NCBI GenBank assembly: GCA_026874595.1
Contig: CM049315.1
Coordinates: 67,775,916 to 67,839,915 of the forward strand
Reading direction: 5' to 3'
Source of the DNA: Sipunculus nudus
Lineage: Eukaryota > Annelida > Sipuncula > Golfingiida > Sipunculidae
DNA length: 64,000 nucleotides
The notes beneath the pieces were generated by a model, which was not told the DNA's origin, made no database searches, and worked only from the letters and a program-made list of their open reading frames with translations. The translations under genes and the position numbers were made by a program. This document shows positions 23,560 through 36,599 of this stretch, piece by piece (within the stretch, counting starts at the first letter, position 1; every line of letters starts with the position of its first letter).

Positions 23560-25410
23560 TAATGATTGTAGGTGGCGCCAACAGTCTTGTTTATGACTAA
23601 GCTATCTGAGATGTATACATATACCCAATTTTAGGCTGATATATCAAATCCCTCCTAAGAAATAAGCAGGGACATACACTTTGCAAAACGTATTGTAGGT
23701 GGCATCACAAGTCTTGTATACAACAAAGCTATCAGATATGTATAAATATGCACAATTTCAGGCTGATATATCAAATCTCTCCTGAGAAATAAGCAGGCAC
23801 ATACACTGTGCAAAAGTCATTGTAGGTGCCAACACCAGTCTTGTAAACCACAAAGCCATCAAAGATGCATGGACAGGTTAAAATATCAGGCCAATACATC
23901 AAACCTCTCTTGAGACAGGTGCACTGGGCTAACCAGGCTTAAGTGAGAAAGGCAGTTGCCCTGAGTGACCCAGAACAAATTGCTAGCCCCAACTACTGCA
24001 CTGAGTGAATACTTCACCTGTACCTGGCTGCACTGAGTGAACTCTTGACATGTTGCAAGATCTAACACAGTTGGCAGTCTGCCAAAGCTATAAATAGATC
24101 CAGACTGACCTTTAGCCTGTTGCCAAATCTGAAATAGTTGGCAGTCTATTAAAAGATACAAACTCAATCTTGGTCTGTGGGTAAATCTGTTTACACATAC
24201 TGAAAGACTTTGGATAAAATGTTTTTTATTTCAAGCTGACATATCCATAAGATTTTTAAAACTAAATGTTTAGAATAATAAAACAAAAAAATGTAGTCCT
24301 TTCATTGTTAAAGGTCCAATAATTCTGCCAACAATCATTTAAGTAAACTTGAACAAAGGCCTCCAAAGAATCATATTATTGCAAGGTTACATAAGTTGAA
24401 ACAACAATTTTTCTAGAATAAGACTATAGCAGTCCTCAGTTTGAAATAGGTTTACTCAAATAATGAGGTTTTTGTCCATATAAAAAAGGTCAATGTAGGT
24501 GGCAACACAAAATCTTTGATTTAAAATATGAGTCATCTGACAAACATTTGCATAAAATTTGGTGATGCTAGCTCCTGTTGTTTCAGAGACTGTTATGTCA
24601 GTATGCTTACTTGAGCAAATGATTTCAAATTCCTGTAACTTGGCCAAAATTCATCAAACCCAAACCATTTGAACAAACTTGAGAGAACTTATCTCTGGGA
24701 TTATATCTGTGAAATATTGAACTTGACTGAATAATTTCAGAGAAGAAGATTTTCAAAGGGTTTTTTTTTTTTGCTTTTTCCTCATAAAATGTAAGTTAAT
24801 GCAAGTGGGGCAAAAAAAAAAACACTTATAATCCCACATCATTTGATATATGACAGATTTTGCATAAAAATTGGGGATGTTAGCTCCTGCTATTCCTGAG
24901 AAATTATGGGTTAATGTACTGATGACCCTCATACAGAAAGGGTTGATGCAGGTGGTGCCACCAATACCTCAAATTCATATATGAGTCATGTTACCAACAT
25001 TTGCATACAATTTGGTGGAGATAGCTTCAGCTGTTTCTGATACTATAATTTAAGTTTCCTTTCTTGGCCAAATGAAAAAGTTCAGCTTCCTGTAACTCCG
25101 CTAAAATTCACTGAACTGGAACCATTCAAACAATCTTAAGAGAGATTGTTTCAGACGTTATTTTTGTGAAACACTGAACAATTAGGTTGGACAATTTTTT
25201 TGAGAAGATGATTTTTAAAGTTTTTTCACTTTTTCCTGATAAAATCTAAGTAAATGCAAAGAGCCAAAAAATATAAGCAAAATCCCGTAGAGGTTTTTAG
25301 ATGACTGATTCTTTGCATAACATTTGGTGATGATAGCTCGTGCCATTTTTAAGATAGTATGGGTTAATGTGCAGAGGATGGATGACGCTTCACCATCGCA
25401 CAAGCTCACA
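23560..25410. repeat. Composite repeat block, copy A
   Basis: Starts with three tandem units of about 125 bp, each with a GTAGGTGGC motif and GGCTGATATATCAAAT. These are followed by a body with CTGAAATAGTTGGCAG and AAATTTGGTGATG stretches, and it ends near GGATGACGCTTCACCATCGC. The same order of parts recurs in copy B. Long and diverged; no coding frame. Confidence 0.7.
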
Positions 25411-25429
25411 GTTTGCTAAAAAAATACAG

Positions 25430-25489
25430 CATAAGACATGAGTAGATAAGAACTGCTGTAATGATTGCTGGTGCAGGGCTACAGCAGAG
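25430..25489 (-). CDS. Weak exon candidate
   Basis: A strong minus acceptor (TTGCCACAACCCTGGTACAG|CT) is followed by two open frames, one starting SAVALHQQSLQQFL. No clear donor was found and the frame is undetermined. Listed only because of the acceptor. Confidence 0.15.
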
Positions 25490-26094
25490 CTGTACCAGGG
25501 TTGTGGCAAGGAATAGATTTGAGTGATTACGGTCTCCCCAGGCAGGTCCAGCACCATTGATTCCTCATCTCATCAGCATGATTCCATCCAGGTGCTATTT
25601 ACCTTCTTTGCTTACATTTATTCACTGACAAGGCCACCTGTCAATAATGTGCACACATACTGACATATAGAACATATAGGCTCATGTCCCTAATACAAGG
25701 CCTGTGTGATGTACCCATTATCATGATGATTAGGTGACACCATTCAATCTCTAAAGAGCCAGCTTAATCTTTGCTGTGAAGGTTTGCTTTGTAAGCAAGA
25801 AGCTGTAAATATAGTTAGCAGGTGAAGACACCACCCTCAGTGAGCAAGATGGCCCAGCTAGTGAGACCATGAGCAAGTATGAATAAATAACCACCCTCCA
25901 AGGAAAATAATACAGTAATATTAAACAAGGCCTACAGGCCTAATGGGAACCTGTGCAATGGAATATATACACCAGGTATAATGCTTCAATACTGGACCAT
26001 TACTTTTCAATTACACATGTAATATGTATATGAACAATGCAAGTACTTAACATTTTGAACAAGAAACAGTTACACAAACATCACTGCTACAATT

Positions 26095-27700
26095 CTGGCA
26101 TGGGTGCACACAACACAGAAATGATTGTAGCTGGCACCACCAGTCTGGTATAAAACGAACCTAAAGGAGGTATATACATATTTGAGACTGATATATCAAT
26201 CCCCTCCATAGAAATAAGCAGGGACATACATTCTGCAAAAATTGTTGTAGGTGGCGCTATCAGTCTTGTATACAACAAAGCTATCTGATATGTATAAATA
26301 TGCCCAATTTCAGGCTGTTATATCAAATTCCTCCATAGAAATAAGCAGGCACATACACTGTGCAAAAGTCACTGTAGGTGTCGACACATGTCTTGACCTG
26401 CTCCTGGCTAGACTGAGTGAACTTTTGACCTGTTGCCTAATCTGATAAAGTTGGCAGCCTGCCAAAGCTATAAATAGATCCAGGCTGACCCTTGGCCTGT
26501 TGCTAAATCTGAAATAGTTGGCAGTCTGCCAAGCTATTTATAGATACAGACACAATCTTGGGCTGTTGGTAAATCTGTTTACACCTACTGAAAGACTTCG
26601 ACTAAAATGATTTTTTTTAAAAGACTGATGCATTCATAAGATTTTTTTAACTAGATGTAACTGCTTCACACAGCTAACATATATGGTAAAATAATTCAAT
26701 TCAATCTCCATTATTCAGCCAAAAATCATTCATGTGAAACCATTAAAGATAATAATTAGTAGATTTATTGTGGGTATTATTCTTGTAAAATATTAAATAA
26801 ATTGGCTTCAGTGGCGTCAGTGGAAAAAAACCCTTTGGCAGGTTTATAACTCATATGAGAAGATACAGCAAACTGGCTAAGTTCAGCTTCCCATAACTCA
26901 GCCAAAAAGCACTGAACCAAAACAATTTGAACAAACTTGAATTATCAACATCTGAGGATAATTAATGTGTGAGATTTAAGAATTATGCCCTGTGTTTTTG
27001 AAAAGAAGATCTTTGTAGCCACTGAGCTAAAATGGGCTGTTATGGCATATGACTAAATTCAGCTTCCCATAACTCAGCCAAAGATCACTGAACAGAGACC
27101 ATTTGAACAAACTTCAGAAAGCACTACCCTAGGATCATTTCTGTGCGATATTAAACAATTTGGCCATATGGTTTCAGAGAAGAAGTATTTTGTAGCCCTC
27201 AGTATGATACAGGCAGTGATGACCCCAATACATAAAGGCAGGCGGCGCCAACAATGCCTCAGTTTTAGATATGACTCATGTGACCAAAATTTGCATAAAA
27301 TTTGGTGATGATAGCTCCAGCCGTTTCTTAGATTGTAATTTTAGTATGCTTTTTTGGAAAGATGTCTAAGTTCAACTTCCTGTAACTTGGCCAAAAATCA
27401 TCGAACTTCAACAATTTGAACAAACTTGAGAGAGATTGTTCCAGGAATCATTTCTGAGAAATATTGGACAATTTGGCCGAACAGTTTAAGAGGAGAAGAT
27501 TTTTAAAGGTTTTTAAGCTTTGTCCCTATAAAATTTATGAAAATGCAGTTATTAAAAAATTTAGCAAAAGTTGACAGAGTTTTTTAGATGACTAAATTTT
27601 GGCATAAAATTTGGTGATGCTACCTTCTGCTGTTTACGAGATAGTATGGTTAATGTACAGACAACGGATGGCGCCACACCATCGCATACACTCCCAGGTT
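26095..27700. repeat. Composite repeat block, copy B
   Basis: Same order of parts as 23560-25410: GTAGGTGGCGCTATCAG-type units, AAATCTGAAATAGTTGGCAG, repeated AAATTTGGTGATG, and an end at GGATGGCGCCACACCATCGC. The two copies are in the same orientation about 2.5 kb apart and are diverged by many substitutions and indels. Confidence 0.7.
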
Positions 27701-28003
27701 CCTTAAAAATATTAGAATGATTGATGAAACAATGCAACAGAATATTTCACAAGAAAACGACTCTTAAATGGGATAAATGTACACCTTTCTTTAAGTATGA
27801 CTTGCACTGTTGACAAGATGTGAAGGTGTTCTAAAGCTAAATATAGATCTTAGCAAGGTTTTTAACTTTTTTTTTTTAATCATGGCAGTAGTCACGAGGC
27901 ACCTGTAAATCCTAGAAGTGGCCATGAGACAAGAGGTGGGTTCAGCAGTCAACTTGTCAACTATTTTGATGCTTACCTACCCTAACATTCATGTACAACT
28001 TAC

Positions 28004-28060
28004 AACAATATCTGAATGTACATTTGCCTCCAGCGGTTATCCAAATGAGTTAACATGGCC
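28004..28060 (-). CDS. Possible exon, perhaps a first coding exon
   Basis: A 57-bp minus segment reads AMLTHLDNRWRQMYIQIL and stops two bases into a codon at a strong donor (ATTGTT|GTAAGTTG). The acceptor (GGCTTGGTGAACAAG|G) is weak. The ATG at 28054-28056 could instead be an initiator, giving MLTHLDNRWRQM at the start of a gene lying to the left. It lies 1.2 kb beyond the poly(A) signal of the exon set ending at 29319, consistent with a separate gene. Confidence 0.35.
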
Positions 28061-29284
28061 CTTGTTCACCAAGCCGATGAAAGGCCATGGTTATGAACAT
28101 TGGAATATGAATACTGTTCTTGCATCTTGTCATGTCAGAACTACCATGTTGAGTGATAGAAATGTGGTATTGTTCTTGAATTTTCACCAGAAATGTTGGA
28201 AAATGGAAATGTTGGGGGTATGTTTTTAGTTAAAAGAAAAGTTTGATATTGTTTTATTGTAAACATTTCATTTGTGAAACATTTGTTTGTGAGATGTTAG
28301 GGGATAAAATGGAATTAACAACAGAATATTTTTAATCACATATTTTTAAAGTAATTTACAAGAACAGTAATTCAGCACATTTATATGTATCAATGGCAAT
28401 CATAACATAGTTATAGACAATTTCTGTACCTTTACTGAAAACTCAGCCAGCTATATAAACTATAGATGAAGTCACACCAGCTCTTGTTAAGATATTTTCT
28501 GACCGTGTGGTTTATGATCGTTGGAATCATGAAATCATGGATATATTACCTTATAATCAACAAAACCATGAAATCAAATCCCAAATTATATTTTTGAATC
28601 TACAATATACTAATTATAAATAAATGTTTTTTATGTGTGGACCAGCCTACAAACGCACCCAAATGATGAATACAGAGTCAGGTAATGGGTAAGAATTAAT
28701 TACTCTGACTTGAGCATTCTTTTCAGCAATCCCCTGAATAAGACATCCCCTTCATCTAGTAGTTAATGTGACAATTTTGACAAGCCAAAACAAGATGACC
28801 ATATCCTTTTTTATGCTATAACATAAATATGTCAATTTAATTTTTTCTTCTGATCATAAGAGCTTTAATACATATTATTTAGAGATAATTTCCATCCCAT
28901 GAATGAATTACTTTGGTATAAAATGCACAAATCCACCAGGCATATTATCAACAGAATTATAAATTAACTCCTGCAGTTTTATTATTATTTAAACTACGTC
29001 TGTTGCTTCTTCTTGGCCAATCTATAAATCTTCATTGCATTATCCAGTTTTCATCAAGCATGCCACATAAATGACACTTTTTAATGACACTGTGGTAGTT
29101 TAAAAAAAAAAAAAACAACATTTTTGGGACGTTATGCATGGCCTATATTGCCAAGATAGTACTGATCTGCACTGATGTAGTTTTTTTTTGTGTAAATTAG
29201 GCCTTTCCATAAACTATGCCAAGGAACTGAGTATAACATATTTTTTAGTAAAGAACAATTTTTCAAAAGAGTGGGGAACTTGTT
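28061..29284. other. Intergenic-like AT-rich sequence
   Basis: Lies between the possible gene end at 29285 and the exon candidate at 28060. No repeats or exons seen. Confidence 0.4.
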
Positions 29285-29290
29285 TTTATT
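29285..29290 (-). terminator. Polyadenylation signal AATAAA
   Basis: Minus-strand AATAAA starting 28 bp after the stop codon at 29319-29321. The position supports this being the 3' end of a transcript, although the spacing is short. Confidence 0.45.
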
Positions 29291-29318
29291 CCATGCAGGA
29301 TACCCAGGTTTAACGTGT

Positions 29319-29410
29319 TCAAACTCCGCAATAATCTTCTGCAACACTATATCCATCAACAGTCTCTTCAGCAGCTGCAAAAGCACTGACATTTTCCATC
29401 TTACTAAGCT
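29319..29410 (-). CDS. Terminal exon of unrecognised minus-strand gene
   Basis: Minus acceptor ATCTTGCAG|AG is followed by a frame reading LSKMENVSAFAAAEETVDGY, ending YCGV and TGA at 29319-29321. About five of six codons begin with a purine, a strong coding signature. The two leading bases complete a codon with the single base left by the exon at 35901-35996. A poly(A) hexamer follows at 29285. The acidic, Ala-rich C terminus is not diagnostic of a family. Confidence 0.55.
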
Positions 29411-30420
29411 CTGCAAGATGACTTGTTATCAGCTCCAATTTACCTTTTCATCCCAGAACTATAATTGACAATCAATTTATTAAAGGAGACCATGCATGCA
29501 GTACAGCAGACCCAGTGACATTTACGCTGAACTGATCAATACAGATTTTTTGGGTGCATTACAGTTCACTGAACTGTTATTCAAGCAGCTAAACGAATTC
29601 TTTGGCATTCTTCATTTGAACTAAAATGTTCAGCCCTGTTGCAAATGTGGATATGAACATGAACAGCAACAGAACATAAGAAAAAGTTTCAAGGAACAGA
29701 AAATTCTCCCAACCATATTTATTAAAAAAAATTCATGTAACTCTGAGGATAAACTACAACTGGTTAACCAGTACTGCATAATTTACTTATCACTGATCAA
29801 CGAGTATGCCTAGAACACTTTTAAAACCTCCTGGTTAAGATTATCCTGAAAATTATTTGCTCATTTCTTAAACAGATGCACTGACCAATACATATAACAC
29901 ATGTAGTATTTTTATTTTTTAAATATTAGTATCATGGTCTATACCTGTTATCACTGATAAGGTAATGAATTAATTTATGACCGTGAAAATTAATTCCTGA
30001 AGCTTCCTCACTTTCATGATTTTTACATGTGTGATGCTGGGAAACACCATCCAGAAGTAAGAGCCATTGTTTGTGATATATCACAGGTATGTGATATGGC
30101 CTTGTTAAATTCCACAAAGTATGTTTATTGAGTAAATGGAAATGTACCTTGGACTTTTAGCTATTTCAGAAAAAGCATTAATGAGCAGTTTTAATGATTC
30201 ACAGTCCAGGACCTAAATTAAAGGATCAGCAACATTTTTATAAAACCAAGTTAAATGATATGATCTTTTTACAAATTTCACAATTTGAATATCCTGCTGG
30301 CTAAAGAAGGATGATGATGAAAGAAATTCCCTATAATAAAACTATAAGCTGATTTAAAAATAATTCAAAGCAAATCAAGGAATAAATAGACATGTCATGG
30401 CATCATAGATGTCATACTCA
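29411..30420. other. Intron-like, nothing recognised
   Basis: AT-rich sequence between exon candidates; no arrays or element ends. Confidence 0.4.
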
Positions 30421-32283
30421 TAGTATCCCCAGATAATTAATCCCCCCCCCCCTTCAAAAATAAGCCACCACCTAGGTGTGCATGACCTTAAAAACCAAGG
30501 TCACTAGTCTCTTTCAACAACTTATCACCTGACTTCTTACATTTTGATTTTCAGATGGATACATCTATCAAATTAAGAAAGAATATTTTTCACAAAATAT
30601 GGGAATATTCAATATTCAATATATGTATTCAATAATAAGCAGAAGACAAAGCTATCTAAGATCTTCGATCAATTTGATTTTTGGACCAATCCTTATTGAG
30701 AATATATTTAAGATTTTTTGAATATTCACCACATATGGAAATGTTCAAGTTGAGTCCACTCTCATAGTAAAGGTCATGACCCAAAATTTCAATATACATC
30801 ATCCCATAACCCATATTAATGAATATGCATAATATGAAAGTAATATGTCCATTAGTTTTTGACTTATTATGCTCACAGTACTGTCAAGTAGCAATTATGG
30901 CCAGGGAATTAAAAGGCTCAAAAACAACTAGAATATCAGCAGAAGCTGACAAAAGCCCTCAGCCAAAAGAACAGTGTTTAGAGGTGGTAACAGTATCAAG
31001 TACTAAATATCTGTTCTCACATGGATGTATATCTGTACATGTCTCAGTTATAAACTTAAAATGGAGAGGTATGTACCATGAATCATAACAATCCACCTAA
31101 TGCTTCCTGAAAAATAAGCTTCTAAATTTAATTCTATTATAAGCTCTGTGACCTTGAAAAGTAGGTCAAGGTCACCCATCTTCGAACTTGACTGAGATTT
31201 TGTTGATATACATCTTCACCAAAGGAATAAAATTCCTATTGTGAATCCTTTTAGAGATATACCGCTCACAAGGCCAAAGTTGAAAAATCCAAGAAAAATT
31301 CATTTAAAATCAGAAATTGTAGGTGGGGCCCCCAAACTTGTGCAGCAGTTACAGACCATCAGTCCCTATGATCATAGTAAGTATTGTGAAAATCCACCCA
31401 ATGGTTCCTGAGAAATAAGCTTCTAAATGTTTTTTTCTATAATCAGCTCGAAAACGTAGAAAAATAGGTCAAGGTCACCCATCTTCGAACTTGACCGAGA
31501 TTTTGTCAATATACATCTTCACTGAAAAAATAAAATTCCTACGGTGAATCCTTTTAGAGATATCCCACTCACAAGCCCAAAGGTGAAAAATCCGATAAAA
31601 ATTCATTAAAAATCAGAAATTGTAGGTGGCGCCACCAAACTTGTGTAGCAGGTACAGACTATCAGTCCCAATAATCATAGAAAGTTTTGTGAAAATCCAC
31701 CAAATGGTTCCTGAGTAATAAGCATCTAAGTGTTTTTCTATAATCAGCTCTAAAATGTAGAAAGTCAAGGTCACCAATCTTCGAACTTGACCGAGATTTT
31801 GTCAATATGCATCTTTACAAAGGAAATGAAATTCTGACGGTGAACCCTTTTCAAGATATCCCGCTCACAAGGTTAAAGTTAACGGACGCCGGACGGACGG
31901 ACGAACGGACAGCTTGGGTGACGACAATAGCCCATCAGCATAAGGGCTGAGGGCTAATAAAAGGATTATAGGTGGCACCACCAGCTGGGTACACAACAAA
32001 ACTATCCAAGATCTTTGGTCAACATGTTAAGATCAATCCATGCAAGATTTCTTGAGACATTTAGAAATTGTGTGATTTTCTAAATAAATGGACCTGGTCA
32101 AGGTCACTCTCCTAGTAAAGGTAATGACCCGATTTTAAATAGGATTTGTCCTCTCACCCATATCTATGAACATATCAAGTTTGGTAAAGATCTGTAAAAT
32201 ATTATCACACAAACAAGATTTATTTGCGGTGGCTGGACCGTCATGAAACCATGGTATCCCCTGACTTTGTCTGGGGATACAAT
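30421..32283 (-). mobile_element. Helitron-like element, family 1, copy 2 (hairpin end missing)
   Basis: The right boundary has the family hairpin GTATCCCC...GGGGATAC followed by AATAA. The left side begins at TAGTATCCCCAGATAATTAA with a C11 tract but lacks the TGGCACC hairpin and CTAG, so the 3' terminus (minus orientation) is truncated. The interior has three tandem units of about 300 bp (31090-31870). Each carries AAGGTCAAGGTCACCCATCT-type sequence and a GGTGGCGCCACC palindrome or its variant, followed by a GGACGGACGGACGAACGGAC tail. Confidence 0.6.
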
Positions 32284-32584
32284 AAAAAAGAACTACAGTG
32301 TCCATGAAATATAGCAGAAGCTGTGCCAGAATGACTGGCATGACAATGATGGAAAGTACCTCTGTTTAGCAGTCAATCAATGTAGTAGCCATTAGGCACC
32401 CACCTGGGGTCATGCTTTAAATTCCTCTGTGTATTAATTCTGATTTTCTTTTAAATTCTAACATTTCTTCGATTCAAAAATTGAATTTTAACTAAAAGTT
32501 AACTTCACTGCAGCACAGCCATAGTACATGACATAGGAGCAGAAGATGTACAGGAAACACATAAAGGAAAGTATCTGTGTTTGG

Positions 32585-34147
32585 CAGCCAAATAAGGTAA
32601 TGCAAGTCTGGACTCAGCTTGATAACCAAATGAGGTAGTGCCCATCGAGGCTCAGCTTAACATCCAAATAAGATAGTGCCAATCTAGGCTCAGCTTAACA
32701 ACCAAATAAGGTAATGCCGTTCTAGGCTCAGCTTAACAACCAAATAAGGTAATGCGGTTCTAGGCTCTGCTTAACAACCAAATAAGGCAGTGCTCATCTA
32801 GGCTTAGCTTAACAACCAAATAAGGTAGTGCCCATCGAGGCTCAGCTTAACATCCAAATAAGATAGTGCCAATCTAGGCTTAGCTTAACAACCAAATAAG
32901 GTAATGCCCATCTTAGCTCAGCTTAATAACCAAACAAGGTAGTGCCGTTCTAGGCTCTGCTTAACAACCAAATAAGGCAGTGCTCATCTAGGCTTAGCTT
33001 AACAACCAAATAAGGTAGTGCCTATCAAGGCTCAGCTTAACATCCAAATAAGATAGTGCCAATCTAGGCTTAGCTTAACAACCAAATAAGGTAATGCCCA
33101 TCTTAGCTCAGCTTAATAACCAAACAAGGTAGTGCCGTTCTAGGCTCTGCTTAACAACCAAATAAGGCAGTGGTCATCTAGGCTTAGCTTAACAACCAAA
33201 TAAGGAAGTGCCTATCAAGGCTCAGCTTAACATCCAAATAAGATAGTGCCAATCTAGGCTCAGCTTAACAACCAAATAAGGTAGTGCCCATCTTAGCTCA
33301 GCTTAATAACCAAACAAGGTAGTGCCGTTCTAGGCTCTGCTTAACAACCAAATAAGGCAGTGCTCATCCAGGCTTAGCTTAACAACCAAATAAGCAAGTG
33401 CCCATCGAGGCTCAGCTTAACAAACAAATAATGTAGTGCCAATCTAGGATCATTTTAACAACCAAATAAGATTGTGCCAATCCAGGCTCAGCTTAACACC
33501 CAAATAAGGTGGTGCCCATCTAGGTTGAGCTTAACAACCAAATAAGGCAGTGCAAATCTAGGCTAAGCTTAACAACCAAATATGGTAGTGCCCATTTAAG
33601 CTCAGCTTAATAACCAAATAAGGAAGTGCCAATCTAGGCTTAGCTTAACAACCGAATGAGGTCGTGCCCATCTGACTCAGCTTAAAACGCAAATAAGGTA
33701 GTGCCAATCTAGATTCAGCTTAATAACCAAATAAGGCAGTGCCAATCTAGGCTCAACTTAACAACCAAATAAGATAGTTCTAATCTAGGCTCAGCTTAAC
33801 AACCAAATAAGGTAGTGCCAATCTAGGCTTAGCTTATCAACCAAATAAGGTAATGCCAATCTGGGCTCAGCTTAACAACCAAATAAGGTAATGACAATCT
33901 AGGCTTAGCTTATCAACCAAATAAGGTAAGGCCAATCTGGGCTCAGCTTAACAACCAAATAAGGTAATGACAATCTAGGCTTAGCTTTTCAACCAAATAA
34001 GGTAAGGCCAATCTTGGCTCAGCTTAACAACCAAATTAGGTAATGACAATCTTGGCTCGGCTTAACAACCAAATAAGGTAATGACAATCTGGGCTCAGCT
34101 TAACAACCAAATAAGGTAGTGCCCATCTTAGCTCAGCATAACAACCA
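32585..34147. repeat. Minisatellite, 38-bp unit with exact 190-bp higher-order period
   Basis: About 41 copies of a 38-bp unit of the form CAACCAAATAAGGTAGTGCC plus CATCTAGGCTCAGCTTAA. The variant TAGGCTCTGC recurs at 32761, 32951, 33141 and 33331, a constant spacing of 190 bp (five units), so this stretch grew by five-unit steps. The right part is less ordered. Confidence 0.96.
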
Positions 34148-35228
34148 TTACTTCCTCATCATCTTCTGTATTGATTTCTTCCTGCACCATGATGGATTCA
34201 GAAGTGGAGACCCTGATAGTATAAAAAAAAGTGAATTATCCACAATCAAAGCTATAGGTTGACTGCTCCCTGGTTAGAAAATGAAAAGTGCAGACATAAG
34301 AGGATACGAGATAGTAGGACGTTAGTGCTGCTCGTTGGTGATAGTCCTGTTGCATTGTGGTAAAATCTGTACAGCTGTATTGATCAACAGCACCTCAGTA
34401 AATGCAATCACTTAAACGCCAGTTGCGACGTTATAAATGTCATTTACAGACAGGTTTTCAGACCAAAGAAGAATGTCCCAAGCACCTCATAACCAATCTT
34501 GTTCAGTGGAAACAAAAGAGGGAGTAAATTATGATCTTCTGGCAGGAAAGCTCAGCATTATGAGCTGGAAGCCACGTACATAATTTGCACAAGCTCTTTC
34601 CAGCAGGCACTACAAAGAAGCCACGGAACTAAGTGTCACCCAGGATGGCTCACAGACAATGAAACTGTATAGCCTGCACCACAATACATCACTGGTCTTG
34701 TGGATGAAGAAAGCTATCAGTAGGCAACAGGTGTTTGAAGCAGTCACCAGACATATAATATCGTCTTAATCTCCTGTTTAGGTCATTGTGGCAACCCTAC
34801 ATCATCACATCCAGCAAATGCTTTCAGTATGTTAATCTGTATTTTTTTCATTTATCATAATACCTAGCCTGGTGCCTAGAACCTGTCCACCAAGGGTAGT
34901 CCTGTCTAATGCACAAGAAATTTAAACCAATAATGATTATCAGTCTGATATGGCCAGTTCGAATTAAAACTTGACAATAAAAAAACCCTGCTTTTTCTTA
35001 AATTCATGCAATGCATTGTTCACCAAAGCAATTACATGGGACCATCACTGCAAGAAAATCCAATTTTTACCAAATTAGTAATTAAAAATGCTTCAAGGCC
35101 ACCTGTATTCTGCCTTGACCAAGCGCTTGATAAGGTGCATCAATGGTGCAAGCTTGGTGACTGTACCACAAAATGTTTTTGAGTTATTGCATTAGCATCA
35201 ATTTAGCATTATTGCCGCTGTAACCTGA
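34148..35228. other. Non-repetitive stretch, no exon called
   Basis: Somewhat less AT-rich than its flanks between 34430 and 34780, but I found no frame with acceptable splice sites on either strand. Confidence 0.35.
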
Positions 35229-35402
35229 TTATAGGTGGTGCCAACTGTGCAGACAGGAAAGGTCAGAGGTCAACTCAAAATGAGGGCACAGCAGTTCAAT
35301 AAAATTCAATCTAATGGTTATGGAGGAGTTCTCCGGAAATCTATGTGGCGGCAGCAAGCTGAAAACAAAGTATCCGCAAAACTCTTTTTTGGTGGATACA
35401 AT
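35229..35402 (-). mobile_element. Helitron-like family 2, truncated copy
   Basis: On the minus strand it starts TTGTATCCACCAAAAAAGAG, then TTTGCGGATACTTTGTTTTC, matching the start of the family 2 copy at 44877. It ends inside a GGTGGTGCCAAC motif near 35232 and lacks the 3' hairpin. Confidence 0.55.
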
Positions 35403-35900
35403 TATACTCTGAACAAGAAGCGTATTAGATTTGAATCTCAATCATTGTTTCATTAATTGTAATGCATCATGATATGTGTCATATTTTAAGATAATACCTG
35501 AATATCTTTACATCACTATTGAGAGGTGTACATAACATCTTACAGGACCTGTCCTGATGTATAAGTATCCATCATGTGCTTAGATTAAAAGTTTCTCAAT
35601 TCAGTACATCAACAAATATATTTACCATAATTCTATTTAATATATTTTAATGAATTTATTCAGAGGTGCACGGTACAATCACCAAGAGTCCATGACATGT
35701 CTCTCATCTCATTGAGAAACACAAGGCTGTTTAGAAAATACTGACTTGTCAACTAATTCTTGATGAGGTCATGGTCTGATATACTGCAAGTTGGCTGCTA
35801 GTGTTCAATGATTTATTTGAGAGAACATTGGAAAAGAAGCAAATGTGTACAAGAGGACACGGTTGTGGAAACTTCAATTCCTGTTTGATTACAGTGGCAC
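35403..35900. other. Intron-like, nothing recognised
   Basis: AT-rich. The minus frame running through 35749-35900 is the continuation past the donor of the exon at 35901 and is not needed for it. Confidence 0.4.
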
Positions 35901-35996
35901 CTGCAGAAGCTAGCTGTCTGACCGGACTTAGTTTTATTTCCTGTTCTCTGTGGCTACCATGACAAAAAGGCATTGGTAATTGATTCTGTCCATGCA
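35901..35996 (-). CDS. Internal exon of unrecognised minus-strand gene
   Basis: A 96-bp segment lies between a clear acceptor (CACGTTTATAATACAG|TG) and donor (CTTCTGCAG|GTGCCA). Two leading bases and one trailing base fit the exons at 36509-36555 and 29319-29410. The peptide holds QNQLPMPFCHGSHREQEIKL followed by SPVRQLASA. No domain recognised. Confidence 0.5.
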
Positions 35997-36269
35997 CTGT
36001 ATTATAAACGTGAAATAACATACACAAAAGTTCTATCCTGGCCAAGCAAGATTCAGAGGTGGTGAATTATTAAGGATGTCACAATACTACAAGTTCTTCA
36101 TCTACAAGTTCTTCATCAGGAGCTAACAAGTTAATTCAGCATTTCTTTATATATTATAGCTAACATAATAACTAACATATAATAGCTAACATATGCTAAA
36201 ACTATACTGAAAGTTGGAAGAATTTTAAAATGGTAATAAAGTAGAAAAAGAGTTCTCATCAATATGAGA

Positions 36270-36420
36270 ATATGAAAGTGAACTCCCTGGATATTCAGTT
36301 ACAGGTTTCTAGGTCCAACAGTGTCAAAACCTGCCAGTCTAACAGACAGACAGATGGATGGAAGGAAGATGGACTCTGATGAATCACTATAGCTCAGTTG
36401 ACTTACAGTCAGCTGACCTT
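36270..36420. repeat. Dispersed repeat tail fragment
   Basis: Contains GGTTTCTAGGTCCAACAGTG, an AACAGACAGACAGATGGATG tract and a TATAGCTCAGTTGACTTACA end, like the right half of 22740-23545. Confidence 0.65.
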
Positions 36421-36508
36421 AAGAAACCCTAGTCATATCACCTCCTTATGATTAATGTAAATTAAATATTGCACCTTCAATGACTGGTTAGTTAATGGAT
36501 GATAATAC

Positions 36509-36555
36509 AGACTCCACAGACTGGCAATTTATTCCAAAGTACATGGCAGGCACAT
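36509..36555 (-). CDS. Short internal exon of unrecognised minus-strand gene
   Basis: A 47-bp segment after a strong acceptor (TTTCTTTAACCTCACAG|A). One base in, 15 codons (CACHVLWNKLPVCGV), one base out at GTCT|GTATTA, a moderate donor. These phases connect exactly 40998-41085 to 35901-35996. Another frame through the same DNA (LGIRWNYNFFNLTDVPAMYF) is also open but breaks the phase chain, so the frame rests on the neighbours. Confidence 0.42.
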
Positions 36556-36599
36556 CTGTGAGGTTAAAGAAATTGTAGTTCCATCGAATGCCAAGTTTT

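Noticed and set aside
27918-28229. 103-codon plus-strand frame
   Set aside because: No splice support or coding-like composition, and it overlaps the minus exon with a GTAAGT donor at 28004.
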